DNA of 64,000 nt, taken from assembly GCA_965662775.1 (NCBI GenBank), contig CBFIIW010000001.1, positions 1 through 64,000 of the forward strand, read 5' to 3'. The translations under genes and the position numbers were made by a program. The notes beneath the pieces are model-generated. The model did no database searches. It worked only from the letters and a program-made list of their open reading frames with translations, and was not told the origin of the DNA. Origin of the DNA: UBA7985 sp002690455 (GTDB lineage Bacteria > Pseudomonadota > Alphaproteobacteria > UBA7985). Positions 17,570 through 27,293 of this stretch are shown here, one piece after another. The first letter of the stretch is position 1, and each line of letters begins with the position of its first letter.

Positions 17570-19678
17570 TTATCCCGCTTCGAGAAATGCTATCGCTTGT
17601 TCCCGCTCAAACAAATATAGCAGCGTGCGCAGGGCTTGCCCCCTCGATCCAGCAAGGTTGGGGATCTTGTTCAGTGTCAATTGCGCATCGCGCTGCGCGG
17701 TTTCTAACAGATCATTGTGCTCTGGCAGGTTGGCAAAGCTCATATCAGGCAAACCTGACTGACGTGTACCCATCACGTCGCCGGTGCCGCGGAGGCGCAA
17801 ATCTTCTTCAGCGATGACAAAGCCATCGTTGCTTTCACGCATGATCGACAGACGCGAGCGGGCCGTTTCCCCCAGCGGGGCCGTGTAAAGCAGTAGGCAG
17901 GTCGAGGCCTTCACGCCGCGCCCGATCCGGCCACGCAGCTGATGGAGTTGTGCGAGGCCGAAGCGCTCTGCATGTTCGATGACCATAACCGTCGCGTTCG
18001 GCACATCGACACCGACTTCGACCACCGTTGTCGCGACCAGAATATCCAGCTCATGTGCCTTGAAACGGCGCATGACCGCGTCTTTTTCTTCGCCTTTCAT
18101 TCGGCCATGAACGAGACCAACCCTTGGCCCAAACATTTCTTGAAGCATTGCATGGCGTTCTTCGGCGGCTGTCAGGCGCGTGACTTCTGTTTCCTCGACC
18201 AATGGACAGATCCAGTAGGACTGATCGCCGGCTTCGATTGCGCGGCGTAGCGCGAGCGCAACATCGCCCCATTGATCTTGGGGCTTTACGATCGTCTTGA
18301 TAGGCTGGCGTCCAGCAGGTTTATGCAGCAATTTGGAGATATCAAGGTCGCCATAAAGCGCCAGAACCAGCGAGCGTGGGATGGGCGTGGCCGACATCAG
18401 GAGCATGTGCGGTGCTTCACCCTTTTGTCCCAGCGCAAGTCGCTGATGCACACCAAAACGGTGCTGCTCATCAATGATCACCAGCCCGAGATTACGGAAA
18501 GCAACGCCTTCTTGAAATAGCGCGTGCGTACCGATGAGAATCTTGATCGCGCCCTCGGCACAACCAGCCAGTACTGGCTTGCGGGCTGCGGCCTTGTCCC
18601 GTCCAGTGAGAATGTCGATGCGCACGCCGACTTTATTGAGCGCATCGAATAGGTTGGCATGCAATTGCCGGGCGAGAATCTCGGTGGGCGCCATGATCGC
18701 CACCTGGGCGCCAGCCTCAACCGCAACGAGCGCCGAGAACAAAGCAACCATCGTCTTGCCGCTACCCACATCCCCCATAATCAGCCGCATCATCCGCTGT
18801 GCACGACCCATGTCTGAGCGGACCGCTTCGATAGCCTCATTCTGACTGTCTGTGAGGGTGAAGGGCAGTGCTGCGCGCACTCTCGCGCTCAGGCTATCAT
18901 CACCTTTCAGCGCCGTTCCGCCGCGGCGGCGGCCACGTTCGCGCACAATCATGAGCGAGAGTTGCTGAGCGAGCAGCTCATCATAGGCCAGTCGGCGCAG
19001 CGCGTCGGTCCGTACCCGGTGATCCGGTGCTGGAGCCGTTTCGCCATCTTCTACGCCATCGGTGCGGAAGTGCAGGGCGTTGACGGCCTGCCGCCAGCCT
19101 GGCCAACTCTGCTGCTGCAGTAGGCTGGTGTCCGTCCATTCGGGCAGTGTGGGGGCTTCTTCCAGCGCTGCGTTGAGCGCTTTGTTCCAAACCCGACCCG
19201 TGAGCCCCTGTGTCAGCGGATAGATCGGCTCAGTCTTCGGGATACTGTCAATTTCCTCTGGTGGCACCATGTAGTCGGGGTGGGTAATTTGCCAGGTGCT
19301 GTTAAAGCGCGCGAGTTTGCCCGAGACGACCCGGTCTGAACGCGGGGGCAATTGGCCCGCTAACCAGTCACCTCGGGCGTTGAAAAACACGAGTTGAACA
19401 GGGATGTCGCCGGCCAGCGCATTGACGCGGTAGGGGGCTTTTGGGTTGCGCGGCGCTGAGTGTTGAAGGATCAGCAGTGGCAGCGTGACCAACTGGTCTT
19501 CATAGAGATCACTTGGCGCGACGATGCGGGTGCGCTGCTGAACGCGGTGGGGCTGCGCGCGCAGGATGTCCCACAGGTTCGCACCGGCGATGCGCTCGAT
19601 CAGCGCGGCCGACTTTGGACCGATCCCCGCTAAGTCGGTCACAGGGGAAAACAAGGGATTGAGGATTGCTGGCCGCAC
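17570..19678 (-). CDS. recG: ATP-dependent DNA helicase RecG
   Basis: RecG regresses stalled replication forks and branch-migrates Holliday junctions. The 702-residue chain has the N-terminal wedge region (LAGIGPKSAALIERI, then the OB-fold around VTLPLLILQHSAPRN) followed by superfamily 2 helicase motifs: motif I LIMGDVGSGKTMVAL, motif II LVIIDEQHRFGV, motif III MSATPIPRSL, and in the C-terminal half ATTVVEVGVDVPNATVMVI and QLRGRIGRG. The start is GTG. It is divergent from sdhE-mfd across 50 bp, an arrangement often met in alphaproteobacteria. Confidence 0.98.
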   Translation of the reverse strand: MRPAILNPLFSPVTDLAGIGPKSAALIERIAGANLWDILRAQPHRVQQRTRIVAPSDLYEDQLVTLPLLILQHSAPRNPKAPYRVNALAGDIPVQLVFFNARGDWLAGQLPPRSDRVVSGKLARFNSTWQITHPDYMVPPEEIDSIPKTEPIYPLTQGLTGRVWNKALNAALEEAPTLPEWTDTSLLQQQSWPGWRQAVNALHFRTDGVEDGETAPAPDHRVRTDALRRLAYDELLAQQLSLMIVRERGRRRGGTALKGDDSLSARVRAALPFTLTDSQNEAIEAVRSDMGRAQRMMRLIMGDVGSGKTMVALFSALVAVEAGAQVAIMAPTEILARQLHANLFDALNKVGVRIDILTGRDKAAARKPVLAGCAEGAIKILIGTHALFQEGVAFRNLGLVIIDEQHRFGVHQRLALGQKGEAPHMLLMSATPIPRSLVLALYGDLDISKLLHKPAGRQPIKTIVKPQDQWGDVALALRRAIEAGDQSYWICPLVEETEVTRLTAAEERHAMLQEMFGPRVGLVHGRMKGEEKDAVMRRFKAHELDILVATTVVEVGVDVPNATVMVIEHAERFGLAQLHQLRGRIGRGVKASTCLLLYTAPLGETARSRLSIMRESNDGFVIAEEDLRLRGTGDVMGTRQSGLPDMSFANLPEHNDLLETAQRDAQLTLNKIPNLAGSRGQALRTLLYLFEREQAIAFLEAG

Positions 19679-19728
19679 GCTAGCTTTCCGATCAATGGAA
19701 ACACAATGTCCGGGACTTTAGAACCAGC

Positions 19729-20019
19729 ATGGAATACGAGCAACGTCGCAAGCGAGCGCTTTGGCGCGCGGGACATCGCGGGACACGGGAGCTGGATCTG
19801 TTAATGAGTCAGTTTGTTCATGATTTCCTGCCTGAACACAGCGCACAGGATGACACGGCTGCATGGGCTGACGCTTTAGACCGGATGGCCCAGATCGAGC
19901 AATTGCAGATGGTCAACGATCCGGAAGTGCAGGAATGGCTCCAACGCCCGGACAGCATTCCAGCCGAGCTTCCCGAGCCCTTGCTTTCTGCGCTGCGATC
20001 GTTTGAGTACCGGCTTTAA
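19729..20019 (+). CDS. sdhE: succinate dehydrogenase flavinylation/assembly factor SdhE
   Basis: SdhE helps attach FAD covalently to the SdhA subunit of succinate dehydrogenase. The 96-residue protein is a small helical bundle and contains the family signature RGTRELDLLMSQFV after the basic RKRALWRAGH, matching the RGxxExD motif required for flavinylation. It is a little longer than the E. coli protein (88 residues), with the extra at the C-terminus. It precedes mfd closely enough to be co-transcribed; no sdh genes lie in the window. Confidence 0.93.
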   Translation: MEYEQRRKRALWRAGHRGTRELDLLMSQFVHDFLPEHSAQDDTAAWADALDRMAQIEQLQMVNDPEVQEWLQRPDSIPAELPEPLLSALRSFEYRL

Positions 20020-20046
20020 TCTTTGGATCTCAGCGCCGGGCAGAGG

Positions 20047-23000
20047 ATGAGCGGAACAGAAGAACAAAACGCTAACGCAACCTCATCAAATCGAGGGTTC
20101 GATGGTGCGCCCCCCATCCTGATCGGTGACGTGCCGGACGGGGCTGAGGCGTTCCTCGCTGCTGATATTGCTGGTAAAACCGGAAAACCGGTGATCTTTA
20201 TTGCCCGCGATGACAAGCGACTGGCGCGAACAGTTTCATTGTTACGCTTCCGGCTGCCCGAGGCCGAACTGTTGCGTTTCCCGGCGTGGGATTGCTTGCC
20301 GTATGATCGTGTATCGCCAAAGGCGGACCTTGTGGCGACCCGGTTGGCGACGCTGGCTCGCCTGCTACGCAAGCCTCGCGATGGTGTTCAGCGCATTGTT
20401 ATTACCAGCATCAACGCCTTCATGCAGCGCGTGCCGCATCCCAACTTCATCCGCGATCTGTCCTTGCCTTTGCGCCCCGGGCAGGAGATCGGCTTTGAGT
20501 CCGTACAGACCCGGTTGGTGGATCTCGGATTCGAGCGCGTCTCGACCGTGACCGAGCCAGGTGAATTTGCCCCACGAGGCGGTATTCTCGATTTCTTCCC
20601 TGCCGGGCGGAGCACACCAGTGCGGCTGGACTTTTTCGGTGATGAGATTGAGAGCATCAAAGCCTTTGACCCGCTGACCCAGCGCTCAGACGAAGTCATT
20701 AAAGGTGTGGTGCTCGGCCCCGTGCATGAATTTGTGCTCAGCGAAGACAGCATCGAGCGCTTTAGAACGGAATACCGTGAGTCTTTTGGTCGGGTGAAGG
20801 GGGAAGACCCGCTGTACGAGAGCGTGTCTGCAGGACGGCTTTACGCGGGGCTGGACCACTGGCTGCCTTTGTTCCACGAGCGCCTTGCGCTGTTGACGGA
20901 CTTCGTGCCCGGTGCCGAGCTGGTGTTCGAGCCTGAAGTTGGTGCCGCTAAGGACGCTCGACTGGAAACCATCAATGATTTCTATCAGGCACGAAGGTCG
21001 GTGTTCGAGGCGGAGAAGAAGGATCATTCCTACAAGCCGATCGCACCAGACCGATTGTACGCAGATGAGTCTGATTGGATGGCGTTTCCGGCGCAGGGGC
21101 GATGTTGGCAGTTGACCAGCTTTTCCGCACCGATCCAAGCTGATTTACCGCTTGCTGAGCATCAGTACCGCAGTGTTACGACGTTCGCCGAAGCGCGGCA
21201 GAATCCCGACCGTAGCATTTACAGTGCGGTGCGTGACCGGGCTGATAAAGTCCTAGGCGCGGAACGATCGGTGATTATCGCTGGTTTGTCTGCTGGTTCG
21301 GCCAACCGGCTGGGTCAGAACCTCGGCGAAGCGGGGTTGGAGGGCATCAAACCTCTGCGCCGCTGGGATTCGGCGCTCAGTGAAGAAGGGGACGATAGCC
21401 CCCGCCGTGTTTATAATGCTGTACTGCCGCTGGAGCGTGGCTTCGAAGGCCCTGGTTTCGTGTTCTATACAGAGCAGGATATTTTGGGCGAACGGATCAG
21501 CCGTCCACGCCGCCGCCGCCGTTCAGAGAACTTTCTCACCGAAGTCAGCGGTCTGGCCACTAGTGATCTTGTGGTGCACGTCGAGCACGGCATTGGCCGC
21601 TATATCGGCCTGTTGACCATTGACCTTGCCGGCGCAGCGCATGACGTACTGCACATTGAGTACAGCGGCGGGGACAAGCTGTACGTGCCGGTCGAGAACA
21701 TCGAGGTTCTGAGCCGCTTTGGAGATGCGCAGGGCGTAGCGCTGGACAAGCTCGGTGGTGCGGCTTGGCAGGCTCGGAAGGCGCGGGTGAAGGAGCGGAT
21801 CACCCGAACAGCCCGCGATCTCATGCGCATCGCCGCAGAGCGCAAGCTGCGCAAGGCTGAAGTACTGGACGTGCCAGAGAGTGTGCTGGAAGAGTTCAGC
21901 CAAACCTTCCCTTACAGCGAAACAGACGATCAACTTCACGCTATTGAAGACGTGATTGAAGATCTCGCGTCCGGTCGACCCATGGACCGACTAGTATGCG
22001 GTGATGTCGGCTTCGGCAAAACCGAAGTTGCCATTCGAGCGGCATTTGTTGCTGCTATGGCAGGGCAGCAAGTTGCGATTGTTGCGCCAACGACGTTGCT
22101 GGCGCGTCAGCATTTCCTGACCTTTCAAGAACGCTTCAAGGGGCTGAACCTTTCGATGGCGCAGGTCTCCCGACTGGTTCCCGCCAAGGCGCTCAACGCG
22201 ACCAAGGAGGCGCTGGCAAAGGGCGAACTTGATATTGTCATCGGTACCCACGCTTTGCTTGCCGAGAGCATGAAGTTTGCCAACCTCGGTCTATTGGTGA
22301 TCGACGAAGAACAGCGTTTTGGCGTCCGTCAAAAGGAGCGACTTAAGACATTGCGCCAAACCGTCCATGTCCTGACGCTGACGGCAACGCCGATCCCAAG
22401 GACGCTGCAATTGGCTCTAACCGGGGTTAAGGATCTTTCCCTGATCGCAACCGCGCCGGTCGACAGGCTTGCCGTGCGCACATTCATTATGCCGTGGGAC
22501 GGTGTCATTCTGCGTGAAGCGCTGATGCGGGAGCAATTTCGCGGGGGGCAGAGTTACGTCGTCTGCCCACGGGTTCGAGACCTTGGAGACATGCGTGAAC
22601 GACTGGCGCGTATCGCGCCCGAGCTCAAGGTGACGACGGCGCATGGACAGATGAGTCCGGGCGAACTCGAAGACGTTATGAACGCATTCTACGACCGCAA
22701 GTTCGATATTCTGCTGGCCACAAACATTATCGAAAGCGGTATCGATATCCCTTCGGTGAACACCATCATCATCCACCGCGCCGATATGTTCGGCCTGTCT
22801 GCGCTCTATCAGTTGCGCGGGCGAGTGGGGCGTTCCAAGCTTCGTGGTTATGGCTATCTGACTTTTGATGGCCAGCGCCGACTGACGTCCGATGCCCATC
22901 GACGGCTTGAGGTTATGAAGACGCTCGACAGCCTTGGTGCGGGCTTTACCCTGGCCAGCCACGACCTCGATATTCGCGGTGCAGGTAATCTGGTTGGCGA

Positions 23001-23592
23001 GGAACAGTCCGGGCATATCAAGGAAGTTGGTATTGAGCTTTACCAACAGATGCTGGAAGAGGCTGTGAGCGAAGTGCAGCTGGCTGAGGAACTTGGTGTC
23101 GATCTGGCGACTGGCGAGCTGCGCCAGCGCACTGACGATGATTGGGTGCCGTCGCTGAACACCGGGATTGCCGTCTACATTCCCGAGGAATACGTGGAAG
23201 CGCTCGATGTTCGTCTGGGGCTTTACCGCCGCGTGGGGATGTTACGCAGCAAGCCGGATATTGATGCCTTCCTCGTTGAAGTCGAAGACCGCTTCGGCCC
23301 CATCCCCGAACCGGTGCTGAACCTCCTGAAGACCGTAGAGTTTAAGATTAAAGCCCGTGCAGCCCGTGTGGAAAAGCTGGACGTGGGGCCTAAGGGTATC
23401 GTTGTCGGTTTCCGCGAGGATCGGTTCGCCCGGCCTGAGAAGCTGATCGCCTGGATCCGTGCCAATTCGCAGACCCTGTCGATCCGTCCAGATCAACGAC
23501 TGGTGTTTAAGCGCCGTATCGAGAACGACGATGATCGCAAGAAAGCCATCTTGTCCGTGCTCAATAACCTCGAAAAGCTTGGAGTGAAGTAA
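20047..23592 (+). CDS. mfd: transcription-repair coupling factor Mfd
   Basis: Mfd removes RNA polymerase stalled at DNA lesions and recruits UvrA. The chain of 1181 residues shows the UvrB-homology region (LLRFPAWDCLPYDRVSPK, RGGILDFFPAG), the RNA polymerase-interaction domain (DLVVHVEHGIGRYIGL, then IEYSGGDKLYVPVEN), and the translocase with motif I VCGDVGFGKTEVAIRAAF, DEEQRFGV, LTATPIPRTLQLAL and QLRGRVGRSKLRGYGYL. A TRCF-type C-terminal domain follows. ATG 20047 is proposed; TTG at 20023 is also in phase. It lies 27 bp after sdhE. Confidence 0.97.
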   Translation: MSGTEEQNANATSSNRGFDGAPPILIGDVPDGAEAFLAADIAGKTGKPVIFIARDDKRLARTVSLLRFRLPEAELLRFPAWDCLPYDRVSPKADLVATRLATLARLLRKPRDGVQRIVITSINAFMQRVPHPNFIRDLSLPLRPGQEIGFESVQTRLVDLGFERVSTVTEPGEFAPRGGILDFFPAGRSTPVRLDFFGDEIESIKAFDPLTQRSDEVIKGVVLGPVHEFVLSEDSIERFRTEYRESFGRVKGEDPLYESVSAGRLYAGLDHWLPLFHERLALLTDFVPGAELVFEPEVGAAKDARLETINDFYQARRSVFEAEKKDHSYKPIAPDRLYADESDWMAFPAQGRCWQLTSFSAPIQADLPLAEHQYRSVTTFAEARQNPDRSIYSAVRDRADKVLGAERSVIIAGLSAGSANRLGQNLGEAGLEGIKPLRRWDSALSEEGDDSPRRVYNAVLPLERGFEGPGFVFYTEQDILGERISRPRRRRRSENFLTEVSGLATSDLVVHVEHGIGRYIGLLTIDLAGAAHDVLHIEYSGGDKLYVPVENIEVLSRFGDAQGVALDKLGGAAWQARKARVKERITRTARDLMRIAAERKLRKAEVLDVPESVLEEFSQTFPYSETDDQLHAIEDVIEDLASGRPMDRLVCGDVGFGKTEVAIRAAFVAAMAGQQVAIVAPTTLLARQHFLTFQERFKGLNLSMAQVSRLVPAKALNATKEALAKGELDIVIGTHALLAESMKFANLGLLVIDEEQRFGVRQKERLKTLRQTVHVLTLTATPIPRTLQLALTGVKDLSLIATAPVDRLAVRTFIMPWDGVILREALMREQFRGGQSYVVCPRVRDLGDMRERLARIAPELKVTTAHGQMSPGELEDVMNAFYDRKFDILLATNIIESGIDIPSVNTIIIHRADMFGLSALYQLRGRVGRSKLRGYGYLTFDGQRRLTSDAHRRLEVMKTLDSLGAGFTLASHDLDIRGAGNLVGEEQSGHIKEVGIELYQQMLEEAVSEVQLAEELGVDLATGELRQRTDDDWVPSLNTGIAVYIPEEYVEALDVRLGLYRRVGMLRSKPDIDAFLVEVEDRFGPIPEPVLNLLKTVEFKIKARAARVEKLDVGPKGIVVGFREDRFARPEKLIAWIRANSQTLSIRPDQRLVFKRRIENDDDRKKAILSVLNNLEKLGVK

Positions 23593-23674
23593 ACCTCCCC
23601 TCCGCAAAACGGGTTCCAATCTAGCCGATGAAAGCCGCGGATTGTATATTATGCGCGCTTGGCAGGAGGACAGC

Positions 23675-24196
23675 ATGATTCGTTTTCGTTCCCTTCTCAA
23701 TTCGCTTGTGGCGCTGATAACCGCGTTTGTTGTGTTGGCGATCGCGCCCATACAGCGTGCGGTAGCGCAGGAAACGTTCATCACTGGTGAAGCGGGGGCA
23801 GCGTGGTTGGGGCTGCCTGTCATCGGAATGAGTTACGGTGAGCCCGCCATCACTACGCGTGTGGGCGTTGGAAACGCCTTCGATCACTTTGAAGTTGAAT
23901 TCGATGTCGGTGCCGTGACCGGGTTGGACACAATTTTCACTGATGGTGTTCTGGTCGTGCCATCGATGGATATGCGCTATCTGTTTCGGCAGCCAGACCG
24001 GTCGGTCCGACCCTACGTCGGTGGCGGGTTGGATGCCGTTTTCGTGGTGAGCCAGGGTATGGCCTTTGGGCTGCCGTGGGCCCATCTGACGCTGGGTGTC
24101 GATACAGCGGTGTCTGAGGATGCGTCGATCTACCTCGAAGCGCGGACCTACGCGCTTGAGTCCCAGCTCAGCTTGGGAACGAAGCTGACTTTCTGA
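23675..24196 (+). CDS. small outer-membrane beta-barrel-type protein
   Basis: The 173-residue protein has a cleavable signal (SLVALITAFVVLAIAPIQRAVAQ) and alternating strand-like segments through to a C-terminal phenylalanine (LSLGTKLTF), the pattern recognised by the BAM machinery. Segments such as SMDMRYLFRQPDRSVRPYVGGGLDAVF resemble eight-stranded OmpW/OmpA-barrel proteins. The function is unknown. ATG 23675 is clear because GGAGGA stands four bases upstream; an in-phase ATG at 23651 would give an unlikely leader. It is independent of mfd (82-bp gap) and converges on moaE. Confidence 0.75.
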   Translation: MIRFRSLLNSLVALITAFVVLAIAPIQRAVAQETFITGEAGAAWLGLPVIGMSYGEPAITTRVGVGNAFDHFEVEFDVGAVTGLDTIFTDGVLVVPSMDMRYLFRQPDRSVRPYVGGGLDAVFVVSQGMAFGLPWAHLTLGVDTAVSEDASIYLEARTYALESQLSLGTKLTF

Positions 24197-24230
24197 ACGC
24201 GGTCTTCAGGTTCACTGGCCAGTCAAGGCG

Positions 24231-24713
24231 TCACCATTTAGCCGCAGCCTTGTCGTCACTGTCCCGTGCTTCGACCCATTCGGCTGATCCGGTTCCATCG
24301 TCTTCAAGCTTCCAAAATGGCGCACGGGTCTTGAGGTAGTCCATGGTAAAGGCCGCGGCATCGAAAGCCGCCTGCCGATGGGCTGAGACTGCAATCACAC
24401 TGACAATCCGTTCCCCCGGCACCATGGGGCCAACGCGATGCAGAATAGTGAGTCCCAGCAGCGGCCACCGCTGGGCTGCTTCCTGCCGGATTTCATGCAA
24501 CGCGCGTTCTGTCATGCCGGGATAGTGTTCCAGCGTCAGGCTGTCGTGCTCACCGTCCGAGATTGCTCGGACAAGCCCATCAAAGCAACAGACCGCGCCA
24601 ATGTCAGTGTTGCCGGCGGTAATGCGGTCTTGCTCGGCGCCGGGGTCCAGCGGTTCAGGCGTGACCAGCACCCTGCCCAGAAGAACGCCGGCATGGGGGG
24701 CGCTATCCACCAT
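24231..24713 (-). CDS. moaE: molybdopterin synthase catalytic subunit MoaE
   Basis: MoaE with thiocarboxylated MoaD inserts the dithiolene sulfurs into cyclic pyranopterin monophosphate. The 160-residue sequence has the MoaE landmarks: GAVCCFDGLVRA, LTLEHYPGMTERALHEI, LTILHRVGPMVPGERIV, VSAHRQAAFDAAAFTMDYLKTRAPFWKLE, and a late lysine/tryptophan tail (the long motif spans about residues 107-135). ATG 24713 has GGAG six bases upstream and overlaps the end of moeA by 11 bases, implying translational coupling. No moaD is adjacent. GAVCC replaces the more usual GAxxxFxG residues, worth noting but not disabling. Confidence 0.95.
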   Translation of the reverse strand: MVDSAPHAGVLLGRVLVTPEPLDPGAEQDRITAGNTDIGAVCCFDGLVRAISDGEHDSLTLEHYPGMTERALHEIRQEAAQRWPLLGLTILHRVGPMVPGERIVSVIAVSAHRQAAFDAAAFTMDYLKTRAPFWKLEDDGTGSAEWVEARDSDDKAAAKW

Positions 24714-26037
24714 GTTCCGCTCCATCCTGCATCTGGTCGGTTCCATCAGCAGAAGCCTGTGCGCTGAAGGTCCAGTCAAAGGCGGTATACAGCCCAATCT
24801 CGCCAGGATGAACAGCCAGGCGATCCGCCTCCAGCGCGATATAGCCCGTTGCCCAAGCGATTGAAGACAGAATGCCAGCGCCTTCGCGTGGGAACTTTTC
24901 GGCCCGCAACTGTCCCTGCGCATCAGGGCTGACACGAACACGAACGAACTCGATACGCTCTGGTTTTTTGCGATGAGCAAAGTCGAGGACCACAGGCACG
25001 GCGAGGGGCGCGGGCAAGGCTTCCCCCTGCAGCACCCGGATCAGGGGCAGGCCCGCAACGTGGAACATCATCACCGCTGCCGCGGGATTGCCCGGCAGCC
25101 CAACTACCGGACAGTCTCCAAATCGCCCCAACGCCAGCGGTCGACCCGGCTTCACGGCCAGCCGCCAGAACAGGATTTCTCCCCGGCGCTCTAAAACGTG
25201 CCGGACGATATCATGATCGCCCGCTGAAACCCCGCCCGAGGTCAGGATTACATCGGCGTTCTTGCTGGCCAGCGAGAGCGCTTCCTCCACCTGTAACGCG
25301 TCATCGGGTAGAATGCCGAGGTCTTGGACAACGCACCCGGCTCGCTCCAGCAGGCCGCGCAGGGTAAAGCGGTTGCTGTCGTAGATTGCCCCATCGCCTC
25401 GCTGTGAGCCGGGATCGCGGACTTCATTGCCGGTGGAGAATAGCGCAACCACCAAGCGGCAATAAACCGAAACCTCTGCGACGCCGACACTGGCGAGACG
25501 GCCCACATCCGCCGGTGACAGGCGCTGACCCCGATGCAGGAGTTGGTCCCCGCGGGCAATGTCTTCACCTTGTTTCCGGGCGTTGGCCCCCTGCCGCAGA
25601 CCGGCAGGCAGGCGCACTGATGCTGCACTGTCTGCTGATTGGATCTCTACAAGCGTGGCGTCTTCATCCATGAAGATCGTATCGGCGCCCGGTGGCAGAA
25701 CCGCGCCGGTTAGAATCCTGCGCGCGTGTCCAGCGAGGAGGGGAACGGGCGCGTCACCAGCGGTGGCGTAGCCTGAGAGCGGGAGCAGCGTCTCTGCTTC
25801 AGGGCGCAAGTCGGCAAATCGAACGGCGTAGCCGTCAACCGCTGAGTTGGGATGGGGTGGCACGTCGCCATCCGATTCGACCTTATGCGCAGAAACCCGC
25901 CCCGCTGCGTCGGATAATGGGACAGTGTCGCGCCCAGGCAGCGCACGCGAAAATTGCAAGGCCGCCTTGGAAAGAGCCTCATCAAGCGGGATCAATCTCC
26001 CGCCAAAGGCGAAACAGTCGTCACGCAGCTGAGCCAT
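24703..26037 (-). CDS. moeA: molybdopterin molybdotransferase MoeA
   Basis: MoeA inserts molybdate into adenylylated molybdopterin. From ATG 26037 the protein has 444 residues with the MoeA core: PPHPNSAVDGYAVRF, VRILTGAVLPPGADTIFMDED, GDQLLHRGQRLSPADVG, SGGVSAGDHDIVRHV and FGDCPVVGLPGNPAAAVMMF. This start follows the csd-like gene's stop with one base between and gives the usual MAQLxDDCFAF beginning; the open frame upstream reads through the neighbouring gene. The cluster is cysteine desulfurase - moeA - moaE, joining a sulfur donor with cofactor assembly steps. Confidence 0.96.
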   Translation of the reverse strand: MAQLRDDCFAFGGRLIPLDEALSKAALQFSRALPGRDTVPLSDAAGRVSAHKVESDGDVPPHPNSAVDGYAVRFADLRPEAETLLPLSGYATAGDAPVPLLAGHARRILTGAVLPPGADTIFMDEDATLVEIQSADSAASVRLPAGLRQGANARKQGEDIARGDQLLHRGQRLSPADVGRLASVGVAEVSVYCRLVVALFSTGNEVRDPGSQRGDGAIYDSNRFTLRGLLERAGCVVQDLGILPDDALQVEEALSLASKNADVILTSGGVSAGDHDIVRHVLERRGEILFWRLAVKPGRPLALGRFGDCPVVGLPGNPAAAVMMFHVAGLPLIRVLQGEALPAPLAVPVVLDFAHRKKPERIEFVRVRVSPDAQGQLRAEKFPREGAGILSSIAWATGYIALEADRLAVHPGEIGLYTAFDWTFSAQASADGTDQMQDGAEHGG

Positions 26038-26038
26038 A

Positions 26039-27193
26039 TCAGGTGACCCGCTGGTGCGCTGCCACCAGTGCCATTTCGAGGGCTGCCAAATTGGCTTTCG
26101 TGGTGTCTCGGCCGAGGCCGATGCGGAGGGTCTGCTGCGCAACTCGGGCATCAATCCCCATGGCGGTGAGCACGTGACTGGGTGCTACGTCGTGGCTTGA
26201 GCAAGCTGACCCGCTGGAAACCGCGATGCCGAAGTCAGCCATGGAAGCGAATAGCGTGTCTCGGGGTATCTCAGGGAAGCTCAAAGACAGGTTCCCCGGC
26301 AATCGCAGGGCTTCGTCGACCGGCCCGTTGAGGACGTAAGTGAGACTGCTGGTTTCTAAGCGATCTAGGAACGCCTGCTTGAGCTGGCGGTGTCGCGTCG
26401 CAAGATCAGTCTGCTCGCTAACAGCCCACCCGATGGCCTCACCCAGACCTACAATCAAGGGGGTGGGAAGTGTCCCGGCCCGGATGCCGCGCTCTTGACC
26501 ACCGCCGTGCATCAGAGGTGAGAGGCGCACGCGGGGACGCCGGCGGACATAGAGCGCTCCAACACCCATGGGCCCGTAGATCTTATGTCCAGAGAGCGAG
26601 AGGAGGTCGACCTCTAGCGTCCGAACATCGAGGTCTACCTTGCCCACAGCCTGAGCTGCATCGCTGTGTAACCATGCGCCATGAGCGTGGGCGAGGGCGG
26701 CCGCTTTCGCGATTGGCTGGATGGTACCAACTTCGTTGTTGGCGGCCATGAGGCAAACAAGAGCCGTTTGATTATCGAGGGCGTCCGCGAGCGCCGCCAG
26801 ATCAGCAAAGCCTTCGGCGTCAACAGGTAGAAAACAGACATCAAAGCCCTCCTCAACCAAGGCATTGGCCGCGCCAAGTACGCAGGAATGCTCGGTTTCA
26901 AACACCAGTACACGGCGCCGACCCTCATGTTTTGACCGAAATCGGGCCGCACCCAGTACAGCTATGTTGTTGGCCTCCGTTGCCCCAGACGTAAAAATTA
27001 TCTCACGACTTTCGGCCCCGATTGCGTGGGCTGTTTGCTGGCGTGCAACGTCCACCCGATCCGCGGCGGCCAAACCACGATGGTGCTCAACCGAGGCCGG
27101 ATTGCCGAAGCTTTCAGTCCACAGCGGCTGCATGGTTTGTGCAACCTCCGGTAGGAGCGGCGTGGTTGCGTGATGGTCCAGATAGTGTTTCAT
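26039..27193 (-). CDS. PLP-dependent cysteine desulfurase, NifS/IscS family
   Basis: The enzyme takes sulfur from L-cysteine to give alanine and an enzyme persulfide. The 384-residue protein begins MKHYLDHHATTPLLPEV and contains the PLP lysine in LLSLSGHKIYGPMGVGAL (about residue 202), the cofactor-binding FTSGATEANN and HSDAAQAVGKVDLDV, and the loop cysteine in AVSSGSACSSHDVAPSHVL (about residue 325). It sits directly before moeA with a one-base gap, so the sulfur may serve molybdopterin synthesis, although general iron-sulfur or tRNA thiolation duty is equally possible since no isc or suf genes lie nearby. Confidence 0.95.
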   Translation of the reverse strand: MKHYLDHHATTPLLPEVAQTMQPLWTESFGNPASVEHHRGLAAADRVDVARQQTAHAIGAESREIIFTSGATEANNIAVLGAARFRSKHEGRRRVLVFETEHSCVLGAANALVEEGFDVCFLPVDAEGFADLAALADALDNQTALVCLMAANNEVGTIQPIAKAAALAHAHGAWLHSDAAQAVGKVDLDVRTLEVDLLSLSGHKIYGPMGVGALYVRRRPRVRLSPLMHGGGQERGIRAGTLPTPLIVGLGEAIGWAVSEQTDLATRHRQLKQAFLDRLETSSLTYVLNGPVDEALRLPGNLSLSFPEIPRDTLFASMADFGIAVSSGSACSSHDVAPSHVLTAMGIDARVAQQTLRIGLGRDTTKANLAALEMALVAAHQRVT

Positions 27194-27293
27194 TGAGGTG
27201 ATAACAATTCACTCAGTCTAACAACCGACGTATTTATCGGCGGAGATTAGGCCGAAGCTTGAGCTTAGGCTAGCGAGTAGAAAGAGGCGATCA

